From: Candidatus Poseidoniales archaeon
Lineage (GTDB): Archaea; Thermoplasmatota; Poseidoniia; Poseidoniales; Thalassarchaeaceae
DNA length: 54,716 bases
Direction: 5' to 3'
Assembly (NCBI GenBank): GCA_012964335.1
Contig: DTUF01000011.1
Span: forward strand, 1 to 54,716
Within the stretch, counting starts at the first letter, position 1. Every line of letters starts with the position of its first letter. The notes under the pieces were generated by a model. It saw nothing but the letters and a program-made list of their open reading frames with translations, did no database searches and was not told the DNA's origin. This document shows, piece by piece, positions 33,777 to 42,511 of the stretch. Both the position numbers and the translations under genes were made by a program.

Positions 33777-35789
33777 ATGGTCATTTCTGAGGAAATCACT
33801 CCGCCAACAATTGTTCAATTGGATGACAAAACGATTGGGCTGATAGCGGCCGGTGAAGTCGTTGAAAGACCTGCTCAAGTAGTCAAAGAATTGTTGGAAA
33901 ATTCGGTTGATGCAGGTTCAACTCGCGTCAACATTGAGATCCAACGAGGTGGATTTGATTTGATCTCAGTGACCGACAATGGTCATGGAATCCCAGAGTC
34001 AGAACTAATTTTGGCGGTAACCCGTCACGCTACTAGCAAACTAACAGATGCATCAGATTTGGCAGCCATCGGCACTCTTGGATTTCGTGGCGAGGCTTTG
34101 GCAAGCATCGGCGCTGTATCACATTTGAAAGTCGCAAGCAGGCCAGAATCTAGCGAAGGTAGAGCAATTGTTGTTGAGGATGGTGATGTGCATGAAGCAA
34201 AGCCCGAAGGAATGGCAAATGGCACGAAAATAGAGGTCGGAAATCTGTTTGCGAATCAACCAGCAAGATTGGCTTTCCAGAGAAGGGCTGCGACCGAAAC
34301 CGCACAAGTGGTGGATGTAGTTGTGTCTCACGCACTTTGTAATCCCCAAGTGTCATTCCGATTGACTGTAGATGGGCGGCCAATTCTTGAAACACCAGAA
34401 ACCGAGGATATGCGAGACAGGTTGTACGATTTGCTAGGTGCTTCTAGTGAGAAAATGATTCCTCTGACATGCTCAGATGTTGATTCCGAGGCACCAGGTG
34501 AAGAGCGATGGAGAGGGTGGATTTCACCACCAGATATTAGCCGAGGAAAATCAGATGATGTCCACATTATCATCAATGGTAGGCCAGTTGCGGCACAACC
34601 GTTTCTACAGTCTATCAAGCGTGGTTATCACACTAGATTGATGGTCGGCAGGCATCCTGTCGTTGTTTTACTACTCGATTTGCCTGCCGACGAAGTTGAT
34701 GTCAATGTTCATCCAACTAAAAGAGAAGTGAGACTGAGAAATTCGTGGCGGGTGCTAGAGAGATTGGAGAGAGCCATCAAGCACACGCTGAAACAAGTCC
34801 CAACTGGTGAAGCGCCAACTCGAGAGTTCCCACTTGGGGCAGTTGATGGTGGGAAGGAGCAAGTTACGGTTACAACACCAGTGAGTAGTGAGGTCCCATC
34901 ATGGGCTAAGCCGAGCGCGGATAGAACTAGCGCCAAATTGCCAAATCTGCCAGCGCAGGCGGATTCATCAGCACAAACATCGTTTTATCAAGGTGCAAAA
35001 TCAGATTCAAAACAGGTTGACAAGCCACGCCCAACCTCCTCTTCTCCTGTTTTACAAGAGACACTCCCCGGTCTAGAAGAAGCGCCAGTATCACCTGCGT
35101 TAAGCAGTGCGGAAAGAGAATTGCACAGACACTCAAAGGCGGGTGAAGCAGTTTCCCCTCTTGATGAGCCGGAATTAGAAACCAAGCAAGAAATTGTCAC
35201 TGATGTGCCAGTAATGGAACCATTAGCACAGTTTGCAGATTCGTATATTTTAGCACAAGGTGAGGGGTGTTTGTATGTGGTTGACCAACACGCTCTGCAC
35301 GAGAGAGTACGTTATGAGAGACTACGAAACAGTATGGCTAACTGGGGGGCTCAGCCGCTCATTGAGTCGATATCTCTAGACCTTTCAGCGGTTCAGAGTT
35401 CGGTGGTTGAGGCTTCACGAGATAGACTAGGTGAACTTGGTTTTGAGTTCACAGACGGAGATGAAAAACTCGCCTTAACTTCTGTTCCTGTAATGCTTGC
35501 TGGAGATTCCCGATTGCATGGATTCCTCATTGATTTGATTGTTGAATTACAAGAATCTGGTGAGGCAGGGCCGCTGAATGTTGCTGAAAATTTGGCTGAT
35601 GAGATCGCCTTCATGAAGTCCTGTCGCGGCGCAGTGAAGGCGAATCAGGTTCTGTCAATTGCTGAGATGAGACGACTGCTAGCTGATATGTCAACCATTG
35701 AGAATCCATGGGCTTGTGTTCATGGCAGGCCTACTGTGATGAAATTAGATGTCAATACGCTTGACCATCACTTTGGCCGACACGGTTGA
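33777..35789 (+). CDS. mutL: DNA mismatch repair protein MutL (endonuclease type)
   Basis: This 670-aa GHKL ATPase acts after MutS. N-terminal motifs are IAAGEVVERPAQVVKELLEN (motif I), DNGHGI and GTLGFRGEALASIG. A low-complexity linker (about 345-470) leads to a C-terminal domain carrying DQHALHERVRYE at 503-514, the DQHA-x2-E-x4-E metal site of nicking MutL proteins, and CVHGRPTVMKL near the end. It should therefore nick DNA itself, as expected where MutH is absent. ATG 33777 is preferred, with GGAGGA 6 bases upstream; the frame is open to 33759 inside mutS. Confidence 0.96.
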   Translation: MVISEEITPPTIVQLDDKTIGLIAAGEVVERPAQVVKELLENSVDAGSTRVNIEIQRGGFDLISVTDNGHGIPESELILAVTRHATSKLTDASDLAAIGTLGFRGEALASIGAVSHLKVASRPESSEGRAIVVEDGDVHEAKPEGMANGTKIEVGNLFANQPARLAFQRRAATETAQVVDVVVSHALCNPQVSFRLTVDGRPILETPETEDMRDRLYDLLGASSEKMIPLTCSDVDSEAPGEERWRGWISPPDISRGKSDDVHIIINGRPVAAQPFLQSIKRGYHTRLMVGRHPVVVLLLDLPADEVDVNVHPTKREVRLRNSWRVLERLERAIKHTLKQVPTGEAPTREFPLGAVDGGKEQVTVTTPVSSEVPSWAKPSADRTSAKLPNLPAQADSSAQTSFYQGAKSDSKQVDKPRPTSSSPVLQETLPGLEEAPVSPALSSAERELHRHSKAGEAVSPLDEPELETKQEIVTDVPVMEPLAQFADSYILAQGEGCLYVVDQHALHERVRYERLRNSMANWGAQPLIESISLDLSAVQSSVVEASRDRLGELGFEFTDGDEKLALTSVPVMLAGDSRLHGFLIDLIVELQESGEAGPLNVAENLADEIAFMKSCRGAVKANQVLSIAEMRRLLADMSTIENPWACVHGRPTVMKLDVNTLDHHFGRHG

Positions 35790-35851
35790 CTTGACTCTTG
35801 GGCGAAGTATTGAATGGAACCATCATCTGTCAACAATTGGTGAAATCAACT

Positions 35852-37264
35852 ATGCAGGCTCGTATTCTCGTCTGTTTTCTGACCCTTTCCCTGCTTTCTG
35901 TTTCGTGGGCAGTACCAGTTATGGGGGAGGTTGAGAGTGATGGTCCGGAACAAATTCACTTAGCACTGAGCGAACAGTCGTCAGAAATGGTTGTGACTTG
36001 GATTACAAGTTCTCACACTGGCGGCGGAGTGGAATGGGGATTGTCCGCAATCTCACTCAATAATTCTGTTTTAGGGGTCAATCATACCTACACTGCTGAT
36101 GATTGGGAAGGAGTTGTTCATGATGCAGTAATGGATCCACTATTGCCGGGCACTGAATACTTCTACAGAGTTGGTGATGAAGTAGGTGGTTGGAGTGCAG
36201 TCTACTCTTTTTCAACTGCTCCAGCCGACGATTCGCGGGTCCGAATCGGCTTAATTGGCGACATGGATGAAACCGATGGCGCAAGAGATGTTGTCAGCGA
36301 AATGGCAAGCCAAAATCTCGACCTTGTATTATTTGCTGGCGATTTATCTTATGCTTATGATTCTGCGAGATTTTGGGACAAAGTTGACGGAGATGAATGG
36401 GATGATTGGGGCCGACTTTACCAGCAAGTATCCGCTAACACTCCAACCATGTTTGCAGTTGGCAACCATGAAAATGAGGAACAGGATGGTTGCGAAGGGT
36501 GTGGATTCCAAGCGTATTTGAACCGCGTCAATATGCCCTATGCAGCAAGCGGCTCAAACTCGGAATTTTGGTACTCCTTCAATTATTCATTATTCCATAT
36601 TATTTCCATCTCAACTGAGCATGATTTTGAAAATGGCTCAGCCCAGCACCAATGGTTATCCCAAGACCTAGAATTGGCAACATTGGATAGAGAGGCACAC
36701 CCTTGGGTGTTGGTGTTTTTCCATCGCCCTATGTACTCCTCAACATCTGGTGGCCATGGTAGTGATTTAGAGGTCCGCTCAGCCCTTGAATCGCTTTTAG
36801 TGCAACATTCAGTTGATATTGTTATTACTGGCCACGACCATAATTATGAGCGCACTTTCCCAGTTAATTCAAGCCAAGCTTACCAGACAAATACGAGCCA
36901 ATTTGTCAATCCTAAAGCACCGATTCACTTGGTGGTGGGAACTGGTGGGAGGGTTCTCTATCGCTACGATTCGAGTGAGCCAGAATGGTCGGCCGCATAC
37001 GACTCAACCACGCACGGATATGGGGTTCTAGAGTTGCTGAACAAAGACGCACTTCAGTTCACTTTCTATGATGATGAACATGGGGATGTTGTTGATACTT
37101 TCACCATCAGCAGAGGTGATCCGGTGACATCTGAAAATACTGTGAATTATCAACCCGAATCAACTACACTAGAGATAGTAATGACCATAATTTTGATTTT
37201 ATTTGCCCTTTATCTTGCTTCTTGGCTGTACCGAATATTTCGGTTTCAGTTTACTGAGAAGTGA
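35852..37264 (+). CDS. Secreted purple-acid-phosphatase-like metallophosphoesterase
   Basis: This 470-aa protein has an N-terminal signal peptide (ILVCFLTLSLLSVSWA), a fibronectin-III-like domain (about 30-125), a calcineurin-type phosphoesterase domain and a C-terminal transmembrane helix (MTIILILFALYLASWLY) with a short basic tail. Metal ligands appear in order: GDMDE, FAGDLSYAYD, VGNHEN, VFFHRPMY and TGHDHNYER. This is the purple acid phosphatase architecture, facing outside the cell, and suggests phosphate release from organic phosphorus. Start at ATG 35852 places the signal peptide at the N-terminus. Its 3' end overlaps aroA by 14 bp on the opposite strand. Confidence 0.88.
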   Translation: MQARILVCFLTLSLLSVSWAVPVMGEVESDGPEQIHLALSEQSSEMVVTWITSSHTGGGVEWGLSAISLNNSVLGVNHTYTADDWEGVVHDAVMDPLLPGTEYFYRVGDEVGGWSAVYSFSTAPADDSRVRIGLIGDMDETDGARDVVSEMASQNLDLVLFAGDLSYAYDSARFWDKVDGDEWDDWGRLYQQVSANTPTMFAVGNHENEEQDGCEGCGFQAYLNRVNMPYAASGSNSEFWYSFNYSLFHIISISTEHDFENGSAQHQWLSQDLELATLDREAHPWVLVFFHRPMYSSTSGGHGSDLEVRSALESLLVQHSVDIVITGHDHNYERTFPVNSSQAYQTNTSQFVNPKAPIHLVVGTGGRVLYRYDSSEPEWSAAYDSTTHGYGVLELLNKDALQFTFYDDEHGDVVDTFTISRGDPVTSENTVNYQPESTTLEIVMTIILILFALYLASWLYRIFRFQFTEK

Positions 37265-38576
37265 ATTTCAATTTGTTGATGAAATCCGGGTCTGAAACTG
37301 CATAGCAGTTTGGATGCGATAGAGTTGCTCCGACTTTGCTTGCTAAGCATGCTGCAGTCATCCAAAGTCGGTGGTCTGCGTGAGTTTTGACAATTTTATT
37401 TGGTGAACTTGGTGTTTGTCCGCCCGCAATTTCCAACCCATCTTCTGTTGGAGTGGCAGTTAATCCGAACTGTGCTAGCAGTTCTGCAGTCTTCTCAATT
37501 CGATTTGATTCCTTGTGGCGGGCATGGCTAGCGCCGGTGATTGTGCCACCATTTCCTAGAGCAAGAATTGCTGCTAGTGGGGGCAATAAATCGTTTGAGT
37601 CACGTAAGTCAATTTTGAATTCTTCAACATCAGACAGCATTTGGCCACCGGCGCAGGTGGCCAAGATTTCAGCCCCAAGAGAATCCTCATCTGATGGTAA
37701 ATTGGTAACTTCAACTTCAACCCCCTGTACCGATTGATAGAGAATTGCAAAAGCCTGTAGACTCCGGTCGCTTGGAATCTCAACAACATCTGGACATTCT
37801 ACAACCCAAGATTTGAGTTTGATATGTGGTCGCCAATCCATTTGGTTTTCGGAGCCGGTTTTTCCGGCAAGTTCGAAAGATAGTTGTGCGTGCAATCGTG
37901 AAACCCCTTGACCTGCTAAGTTGACCCTAATTTCTCCCTCAAGTGCGGGCATTGAGAGGAGAAGAGATGAGAGTGGTTGGCTAGAGCGGGAGACATCAAG
38001 TGTCACTTCTCCGGGCTCCATTGGGCCGTGTACAAGGTAGGGCAGAGATTCCAAACCCGTGCCATGACTCACTTGGGCACCAAGGTACTCCAAGATGTGC
38101 AGTAATGTTTCTGAATGGCGTTTGCGCAGTGTATGATCACCGTCTAGCATTATTGGGTAATTTAGTCTAGCAGCGGCTATAGTTAGCAGGCGGAGTGTAG
38201 TTCCAGAATTCCCACAGTTTAGCACTGAAATTGGACGTTTGAAGCCATTTACTCCGACTCCTGAAACCACCCATTGCGACTCATTTTTTTCTATTGCAAC
38301 TCCTAGTTGGGATAGGCATCTCGCCATTGAATCAACATCTTCTCCAGGTGTTCCTGAGAAATTTAACGTGACTTCTTTTTCGCCTTGAGCCGCAAGCAGT
38401 AGCCAGCGAATCATGTGACTTTTTGATGGTGCGAGTTGCCATTGGATTTTGGTTGTAATATCTTGAGCTTCGATTGGGACAGAACCACCAGTCGCTTCTC
38501 TGCCGATAACCGCATGGTACGGCTGCCAATCCTCAAGTCCGCCCATTCTTCTCAAACCTGCGAGAGGGTTTGCCAT
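37251..38576 (-). CDS. aroA: 3-phosphoshikimate 1-carboxyvinyltransferase (EPSP synthase)
   Basis: This 441-aa enzyme joins PEP to shikimate-3-phosphate in aromatic amino acid synthesis. Signatures are APSKSHMIRWLLLAA, LNCGNSGTTLRLL and GDHTLRKRHSETLL, with a C-terminal DHRLWMTAACLA segment. About 45 residues precede the first motif, longer than usual, so the true start may be internal. No other shikimate gene is in the window. It lies 31 bp after the pilin gene and may be read through from the pilus-like cluster. Its 3' end overlaps the converging phosphoesterase gene. Confidence 0.93.
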   Translation of the reverse strand: MANPLAGLRRMGGLEDWQPYHAVIGREATGGSVPIEAQDITTKIQWQLAPSKSHMIRWLLLAAQGEKEVTLNFSGTPGEDVDSMARCLSQLGVAIEKNESQWVVSGVGVNGFKRPISVLNCGNSGTTLRLLTIAAARLNYPIMLDGDHTLRKRHSETLLHILEYLGAQVSHGTGLESLPYLVHGPMEPGEVTLDVSRSSQPLSSLLLSMPALEGEIRVNLAGQGVSRLHAQLSFELAGKTGSENQMDWRPHIKLKSWVVECPDVVEIPSDRSLQAFAILYQSVQGVEVEVTNLPSDEDSLGAEILATCAGGQMLSDVEEFKIDLRDSNDLLPPLAAILALGNGGTITGASHARHKESNRIEKTAELLAQFGLTATPTEDGLEIAGGQTPSSPNKIVKTHADHRLWMTAACLASKVGATLSHPNCYAVSDPDFINKLKFTSQ

Positions 38577-38607
38577 TCAAGCCCTTTGCGTCGCACACGC
38601 GAAGTTT

Positions 38608-39120
38608 TCAGGAGGCTGCAGGTAGGGTAACTGCGAATATTTCGCCATTACTCCGGCCACCACTTCCTTCAAACAGCATTCTAAACGTCCAATCTCCGCT
38701 ATCACTTCCAACGGTTGCGGCATCTATCACAAAGTAATCACCGGTATTGACTGTGAATCCAGCATCGCGGTCTTGGAATGAGACATTTTCGCCAGACACG
38801 CCGTAGACATTAGCATCAGATGTATAACCTGAAATTGCGATAATGCTAACACTCTCGGGTGGGATTAGTTGGAACTTACATTTGAAAGTCTCAATTTGAG
38901 CACTCATTTCGGTAATTGTGACCACTTGGTAACCATTATCAAGCATTCTAACGCTAGCTTTAGCAGTTGGTACGCCCTTGTTTGGCGCTTGCACACCAGA
39001 AGACATCATCAAGTAGACCGCACTGGTTAGTAGAACGGTAATTGCTAGGAGAAGAATTGTTGCAATGACTGGAGAAACCGCCTCTTCTGGCTCTCTCGTA
39101 AGTCTTCTTGCTCGATTCAT
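38608..39120 (-). CDS. Archaeal type IV pilin-like protein
   Basis: This 170-aa protein carries the archaeal pilin N-terminus: a short basic leader (MNRARRLTREPEE), then AVSPVIATILLLAITVLLTS, the hydrophobic helix typical of the archaeal pilin family that is cut by an A24 peptidase. The remainder is a beta-rich head. I choose ATG 39120, with GAGGGGAGAG just upstream; the GTG at 39138 would overlap the upstream gene by 8 bp. The prepilin peptidase that would process it is encoded five genes upstream in the same cluster. Confidence 0.83.
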   Translation of the reverse strand: MNRARRLTREPEEAVSPVIATILLLAITVLLTSAVYLMMSSGVQAPNKGVPTAKASVRMLDNGYQVVTITEMSAQIETFKCKFQLIPPESVSIIAISGYTSDANVYGVSGENVSFQDRDAGFTVNTGDYFVIDAATVGSDSGDWTFRMLFEGSGGRSNGEIFAVTLPAAS

Positions 39121-39130
39121 CTCTCCCCTC

Positions 39131-39934
39131 TCACGCAACTCTGTCCACTGTCTCTGGAGTTATACCTTCTTCGGCAGTTACACGGAAGGTGTAAACGCGT
39201 AGGTTTTCAGGTGCGTTCCGGAATTTTCTAACCACCATTCTAGTTTCGAAATTATTAGCAATCATCTTGACTTCAAAATCAAATACGATATCACAGATAA
39301 GAGAAAGTTCTCGCTGTACACTTTCTGGTATTGAACCGCTTGAAGCAGAAACTAACAATATTCCTCGATTTAGTTGAGTATGTGCTTGCATTACCCTGAC
39401 CATTGAGATAACTCTTCTTGCTTCGTTTCTTTGGAAAAAGAAATCAAGGTTATCAATTGCGCATCTAAAGAATGGTCCGAGTGATGTGATTTGACTTGCC
39501 ATCGCAACAAGATAATCTGTTGAATCTTCTTCAACGAATCTGGTCTGAGCAAGTCTCTGAATATCTTGCATTGTAAAGCCTTCAAGACGGAATCGACTGG
39601 CTTCCATGTCCTTCTCAAGTACCTGTTCATTGTACTCTTCTCCGAGAGTTCTCACCTTGAGGTCAAGTGGCCATTCATAGCGTCGGAAAACCTGTAAAAT
39701 CTCATTTTGACTTTCCGCGGTTGATACCAACACTGTGTTTTCAGGGTCTTCAGCTACTGAAGTGAACTGCTTCATGAACAAGTCCATCCCAGCACCTGGC
39801 TCCCCAATACAAAGAATTGTAAAACCGCGAGGAACTCCTCCCTTCATCATCTTGTCAAATTTTGGAGAGCCGATGCTAGCAATTTCTCCGAAGAACTCAA
39901 CGTCCTCTGGGTCAAATTCAATTCGTCTCGCCAT
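39131..39934 (-). CDS. KaiC/FlaH-like RecA-fold protein with degenerate P-loop
   Basis: This 267-aa protein has the KaiC/FlaH fold (SPKFDKMMKGGVPRGFTILC at the start, a second core strand CAIDNLDFFF). The Walker A reads GEPGAGMD at 44-51: the P-loop Lys is Met and the following Ser/Thr is Asp, so ATP hydrolysis is unlikely. It is the third RecA-fold gene in a row and lies 10 bp upstream of the pilin start. FlaH in archaella binds ATP without efficient hydrolysis and regulates the motor; a comparable structural or signalling role is an inference. Confidence 0.72.
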   Translation of the reverse strand: MARRIEFDPEDVEFFGEIASIGSPKFDKMMKGGVPRGFTILCIGEPGAGMDLFMKQFTSVAEDPENTVLVSTAESQNEILQVFRRYEWPLDLKVRTLGEEYNEQVLEKDMEASRFRLEGFTMQDIQRLAQTRFVEEDSTDYLVAMASQITSLGPFFRCAIDNLDFFFQRNEARRVISMVRVMQAHTQLNRGILLVSASSGSIPESVQRELSLICDIVFDFEVKMIANNFETRMVVRKFRNAPENLRVYTFRVTAEEGITPETVDRVA

Positions 39935-39945
39935 TTATCATCACC

Positions 39946-40530
39946 TCAGGAAATAACAACCTGTCCCCGGTCTACCAAATCAGTACAGTATAGGTCAAGG
40001 TTCGAAAGAACACTTGGAGGAGTTTGGTCTGGAACAGTTACTACTGCACTCAGTACATCACGCGCACGGAAGGTATTGATGAAAGTGTGAAGATATTCTG
40101 CAAGCATTTTCTCTTCGTTGTAAATTGCTAGCGCGTTTACTGAATCTAGAATGACGAAATTTTGTTCTGTAGGCATTTGGCGCAAATGAAAAAGGGTCCT
40201 GAGAAGAATGTTTTCAAGCATAATCGGGCTGTCAATGTAAGAAATATTGGTGAATTGATTTTCAGTGCCACCTAACAATGCAGATGAGACGCAATCAATG
40301 AATTGAATTCCTTCGATTGGGATATCAATTTCCTGGAGGGTGGCAATTAGTTCAGGTGCAGGGCGGCTTGCAGAAATGTAAACGCCGCCCATTTGAAATT
40401 CGTTGATGAGCGGCTCAATGAGTGACGCTGTAACTAGAAAGGAGTTACTTGACCCGCAACGAACTTGTAGCGAAGAATTCAAAGTAATCTCGGTGAGTTG
40501 TTCGGCAATCCGTTGGTCTAACTCAATCAT
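39946..40530 (-). CDS. Short RecA/KaiC-like protein without P-loop
   Basis: This 194-aa protein resembles the core of a KaiC-like ATPase: a strand-loop RCGSSNSFLV where Walker A would be, a later strand NFVILDSVNALAIY matching Walker B in position, and a C-terminal strand VLSNLDLYCTDLVD like those closing KaiC domains. The P-loop Gly-Lys-Ser/Thr is missing. Its start overlaps the stop of the intact KaiC gene (position 40530 is shared), implying coupled translation and probably a complex with it and with the next protein. Confidence 0.6.
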   Translation of the reverse strand: MIELDQRIAEQLTEITLNSSLQVRCGSSNSFLVTASLIEPLINEFQMGGVYISASRPAPELIATLQEIDIPIEGIQFIDCVSSALLGGTENQFTNISYIDSPIMLENILLRTLFHLRQMPTEQNFVILDSVNALAIYNEEKMLAEYLHTFINTFRARDVLSAVVTVPDQTPPSVLSNLDLYCTDLVDRGQVVIS

Positions 40531-41288
40531 TACGTGTCAACTCCCCACTTCAGCATCGGAGTCATCATAACTCCCATAGGTGTCAATTCTAAAGCATATT
40601 TTGCCCGAGAGTGGTCAGTACCTCGCATCTTTACAACCTGCAAATATCGTAACAAGTGTCCCATCCTATCGATGTCACCCATCACCATAATTCCATCTAA
40701 AATTGCCTCTTCAACACCGAAAGAAGACCAGTGTGCCTTTGCACCTGCAGAAGTAATTTCAGCAACTAGGAACGATGTGCACCCCTGAGTGGCCAGAGTT
40801 TTTCCGAGAGTAAATAGGAAGTCGCGAATAAGTTGGTCATTTGGAATCTTGTAACACAATGTGGTCACTGAATCAATAACGAGGCGAGTCACACCGATGG
40901 TATTGACAATATCAGTAATCGCTTTCACTAGTGAGTTGATATCGTCTCGGTCAAAAGTTGCCTTTGTTAATCCGAGCCATGAGTAAACGACATCCATGTC
41001 AAACACATTGATGAGACCTTTATCCACCATTTCCATGTCAAAAAAGGTGTACTGTCGAATATTTTCAAGTAATTTTACAGATGGTTCAGTGGCTGCGAAA
41101 TACGCACATGCTTCTCCCATTTGGGCACCATGAACAAGGAATTCCATAGTCAACGTAGTTTTACCAGAACCACATGTTCCTCCTATCAGCACAGTTGCTC
41201 CATAGGGTATCCCGCCACGGGTTATTTCATCTAATCCGTGAATGCCAGTGACACAACGGTCGCGTGTGTATTGTGCTCCCCCCTGCAT
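40530..41288 (-). CDS. KaiC-like RecA-superfamily ATPase (intact)
   Basis: This 252-aa single-domain KaiC-like ATPase has an intact Walker A GGTCGSGKTT (about 36-45), preceded by the family motif GIHGLDEITRGGIPYG, and a Walker B strand RLVIDSVTTL. Unlike its two downstream neighbours it should bind and hydrolyse ATP. The start could be ATG 41288 or TTG 41297; a TATA-like TTATTA near 41322 fits the latter as leaderless. A hairpin at 41342-41357 separates it from the upstream pseudopilin gene, so it may open a transcript of its own. Confidence 0.83.
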   Translation of the reverse strand: MQGGAQYTRDRCVTGIHGLDEITRGGIPYGATVLIGGTCGSGKTTLTMEFLVHGAQMGEACAYFAATEPSVKLLENIRQYTFFDMEMVDKGLINVFDMDVVYSWLGLTKATFDRDDINSLVKAITDIVNTIGVTRLVIDSVTTLCYKIPNDQLIRDFLFTLGKTLATQGCTSFLVAEITSAGAKAHWSSFGVEEAILDGIMVMGDIDRMGHLLRYLQVVKMRGTDHSRAKYALELTPMGVMMTPMLKWGVDT

Positions 41289-41341
41289 GACTACCAACGA
41301 TGCAAAGTCCGACCTCCTCTAATAACTCGTTGCCAAATGAA

Positions 41342-41357
41342 CACGCCTTTAGGCGTG
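41342..41357 (-). terminator. Hairpin between the pseudopilin and KaiC genes
   Basis: CACGCC-TTTA-GGCGTG is a perfect 6-bp stem with a 4-nt loop, 34 bp after the pseudopilin stop and before the KaiC promoter. It probably marks the end of the peptidase-pseudopilin transcript or attenuates read-through. Confidence 0.5.
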
Positions 41358-41391
41358 GATGTAACAAAGTGGAATCTAATCAAATTTGATT

Positions 41392-42468
41392 TCAAAGGAT
41401 TCCAGGAGTTCCCCCGGTAGAGCGGCCCCAATTTGAGGAATTAGAAGCCCCACCACCAAGCCAATTTAGAGCAATATCGCTGTCAATGCTCCAACTAGAG
41501 ACCCAGTCAACCTCCATTTTAGTTTCAGTTTGGGCTATTCCAGGGTAAGTCCATGTGAGAGTTAGTGTGTCATCTAATTTGTTGAGCCCATCAACTGCTC
41601 CTCGCCCTAGAATCCCCGAAAGTCCAAGGTCAAGGACAACATCAGCACCCTGATTTTCTTGTAGAGATGGTTTACCAGAACACAGCATCACATCGCCCCC
41701 TGCCAGAGCACCGTCGCCAATTAGTGAGTGAACCCCTCCACTTGAGGCGCGTCCAATTCCCCAACCAGTAAGATTAGCTGCAAAACCGTCACGATTTTCC
41801 AATTCAACCCATTCTGGATATCCTAATTCTGGTTCTGCCATGAATTCAGAGATTACTAAGTGTGCCGGCATTCGGCCAGCGTCATGAACTTCTAAAATAA
41901 TCTCAAGGGTTTCTGAATTTAGCATCATCAAACGGTGCGCTACTGCGCTATTAGCGGCTGCATCGCGGCTTGCACCATCCTGAAACAATATCAATCCCTT
42001 TCTGTTAGAATCAGGACTTTCTATGACTCTAATTGTGAGGTTAATACTAGCCCAAGCTGGAAGTCCAAGCCCTTTGATAAATTGATCTTGAGTGATATTG
42101 GCTATCCCATCAAGTCGCTCGGTATCGAGTTGCCCCAATGTTCCGGCTAATCCCGGTTGAACTACGCCGTTTAGTAAATTAGAAGCATTGTAGCGATGCC
42201 ATTCAGAAGTAGCATTTGCTAAATCGCGATTTCCAAACTCATCGTATGGTGTGTACCAACCAGCATCAGTTGTTAATCGCTGTAAACTTTCCAAAGCATA
42301 ATCATCTAATTGGTCGGTTCTTGGATGGTTTGAGCCAAGTTGAAGTCCGGCAAGTGAAAAGAAAGCTGATAGGATGATGAGAAATAAGACGAAAGCGGTT
42401 AGGAATTCAATAACAGCAGTCATTCCACCGTCGGAATTTGTTATTTGGCGAGCCGTGTGCATCGTCAT
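41392..42468 (-). CDS. TadE-like pseudopilin with lamin-tail domain
   Basis: This 358-aa protein has a prepilin-like N-terminus: NSDGG followed by MTAVIEFLTAFVLFLIILSA, with a Glu near the expected cut site as in TadE/bacterial pseudopilins. A long exported region follows. About residues 200-300 resemble a lamin-tail domain (LVISEFMAEPELGYPEWVEL, then NLTGWGI), an immunoglobulin-like fold common in secreted microbial proteins. The C-terminus is Gly/Ser/Asn rich. It directly follows the prepilin peptidase gene (43-bp gap), so it is a plausible substrate. Confidence 0.7.
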   Translation of the reverse strand: MTMHTARQITNSDGGMTAVIEFLTAFVLFLIILSAFFSLAGLQLGSNHPRTDQLDDYALESLQRLTTDAGWYTPYDEFGNRDLANATSEWHRYNASNLLNGVVQPGLAGTLGQLDTERLDGIANITQDQFIKGLGLPAWASINLTIRVIESPDSNRKGLILFQDGASRDAAANSAVAHRLMMLNSETLEIILEVHDAGRMPAHLVISEFMAEPELGYPEWVELENRDGFAANLTGWGIGRASSGGVHSLIGDGALAGGDVMLCSGKPSLQENQGADVVLDLGLSGILGRGAVDGLNKLDDTLTLTWTYPGIAQTETKMEVDWVSSWSIDSDIALNWLGGGASNSSNWGRSTGGTPGIL

Positions 42469-42511
42469 TCCCTATCCTGCCGAAGGTTGTGTCCATCATC
42501 AAGTCTGTGCT

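Noticed and set aside
33759-33777. MutS-MutL overlap or fusion
   Set aside because: The in-frame upstream start has no ribosome-binding site; the ATG at 33777 has one at good spacing and leaves a 2-bp gap.
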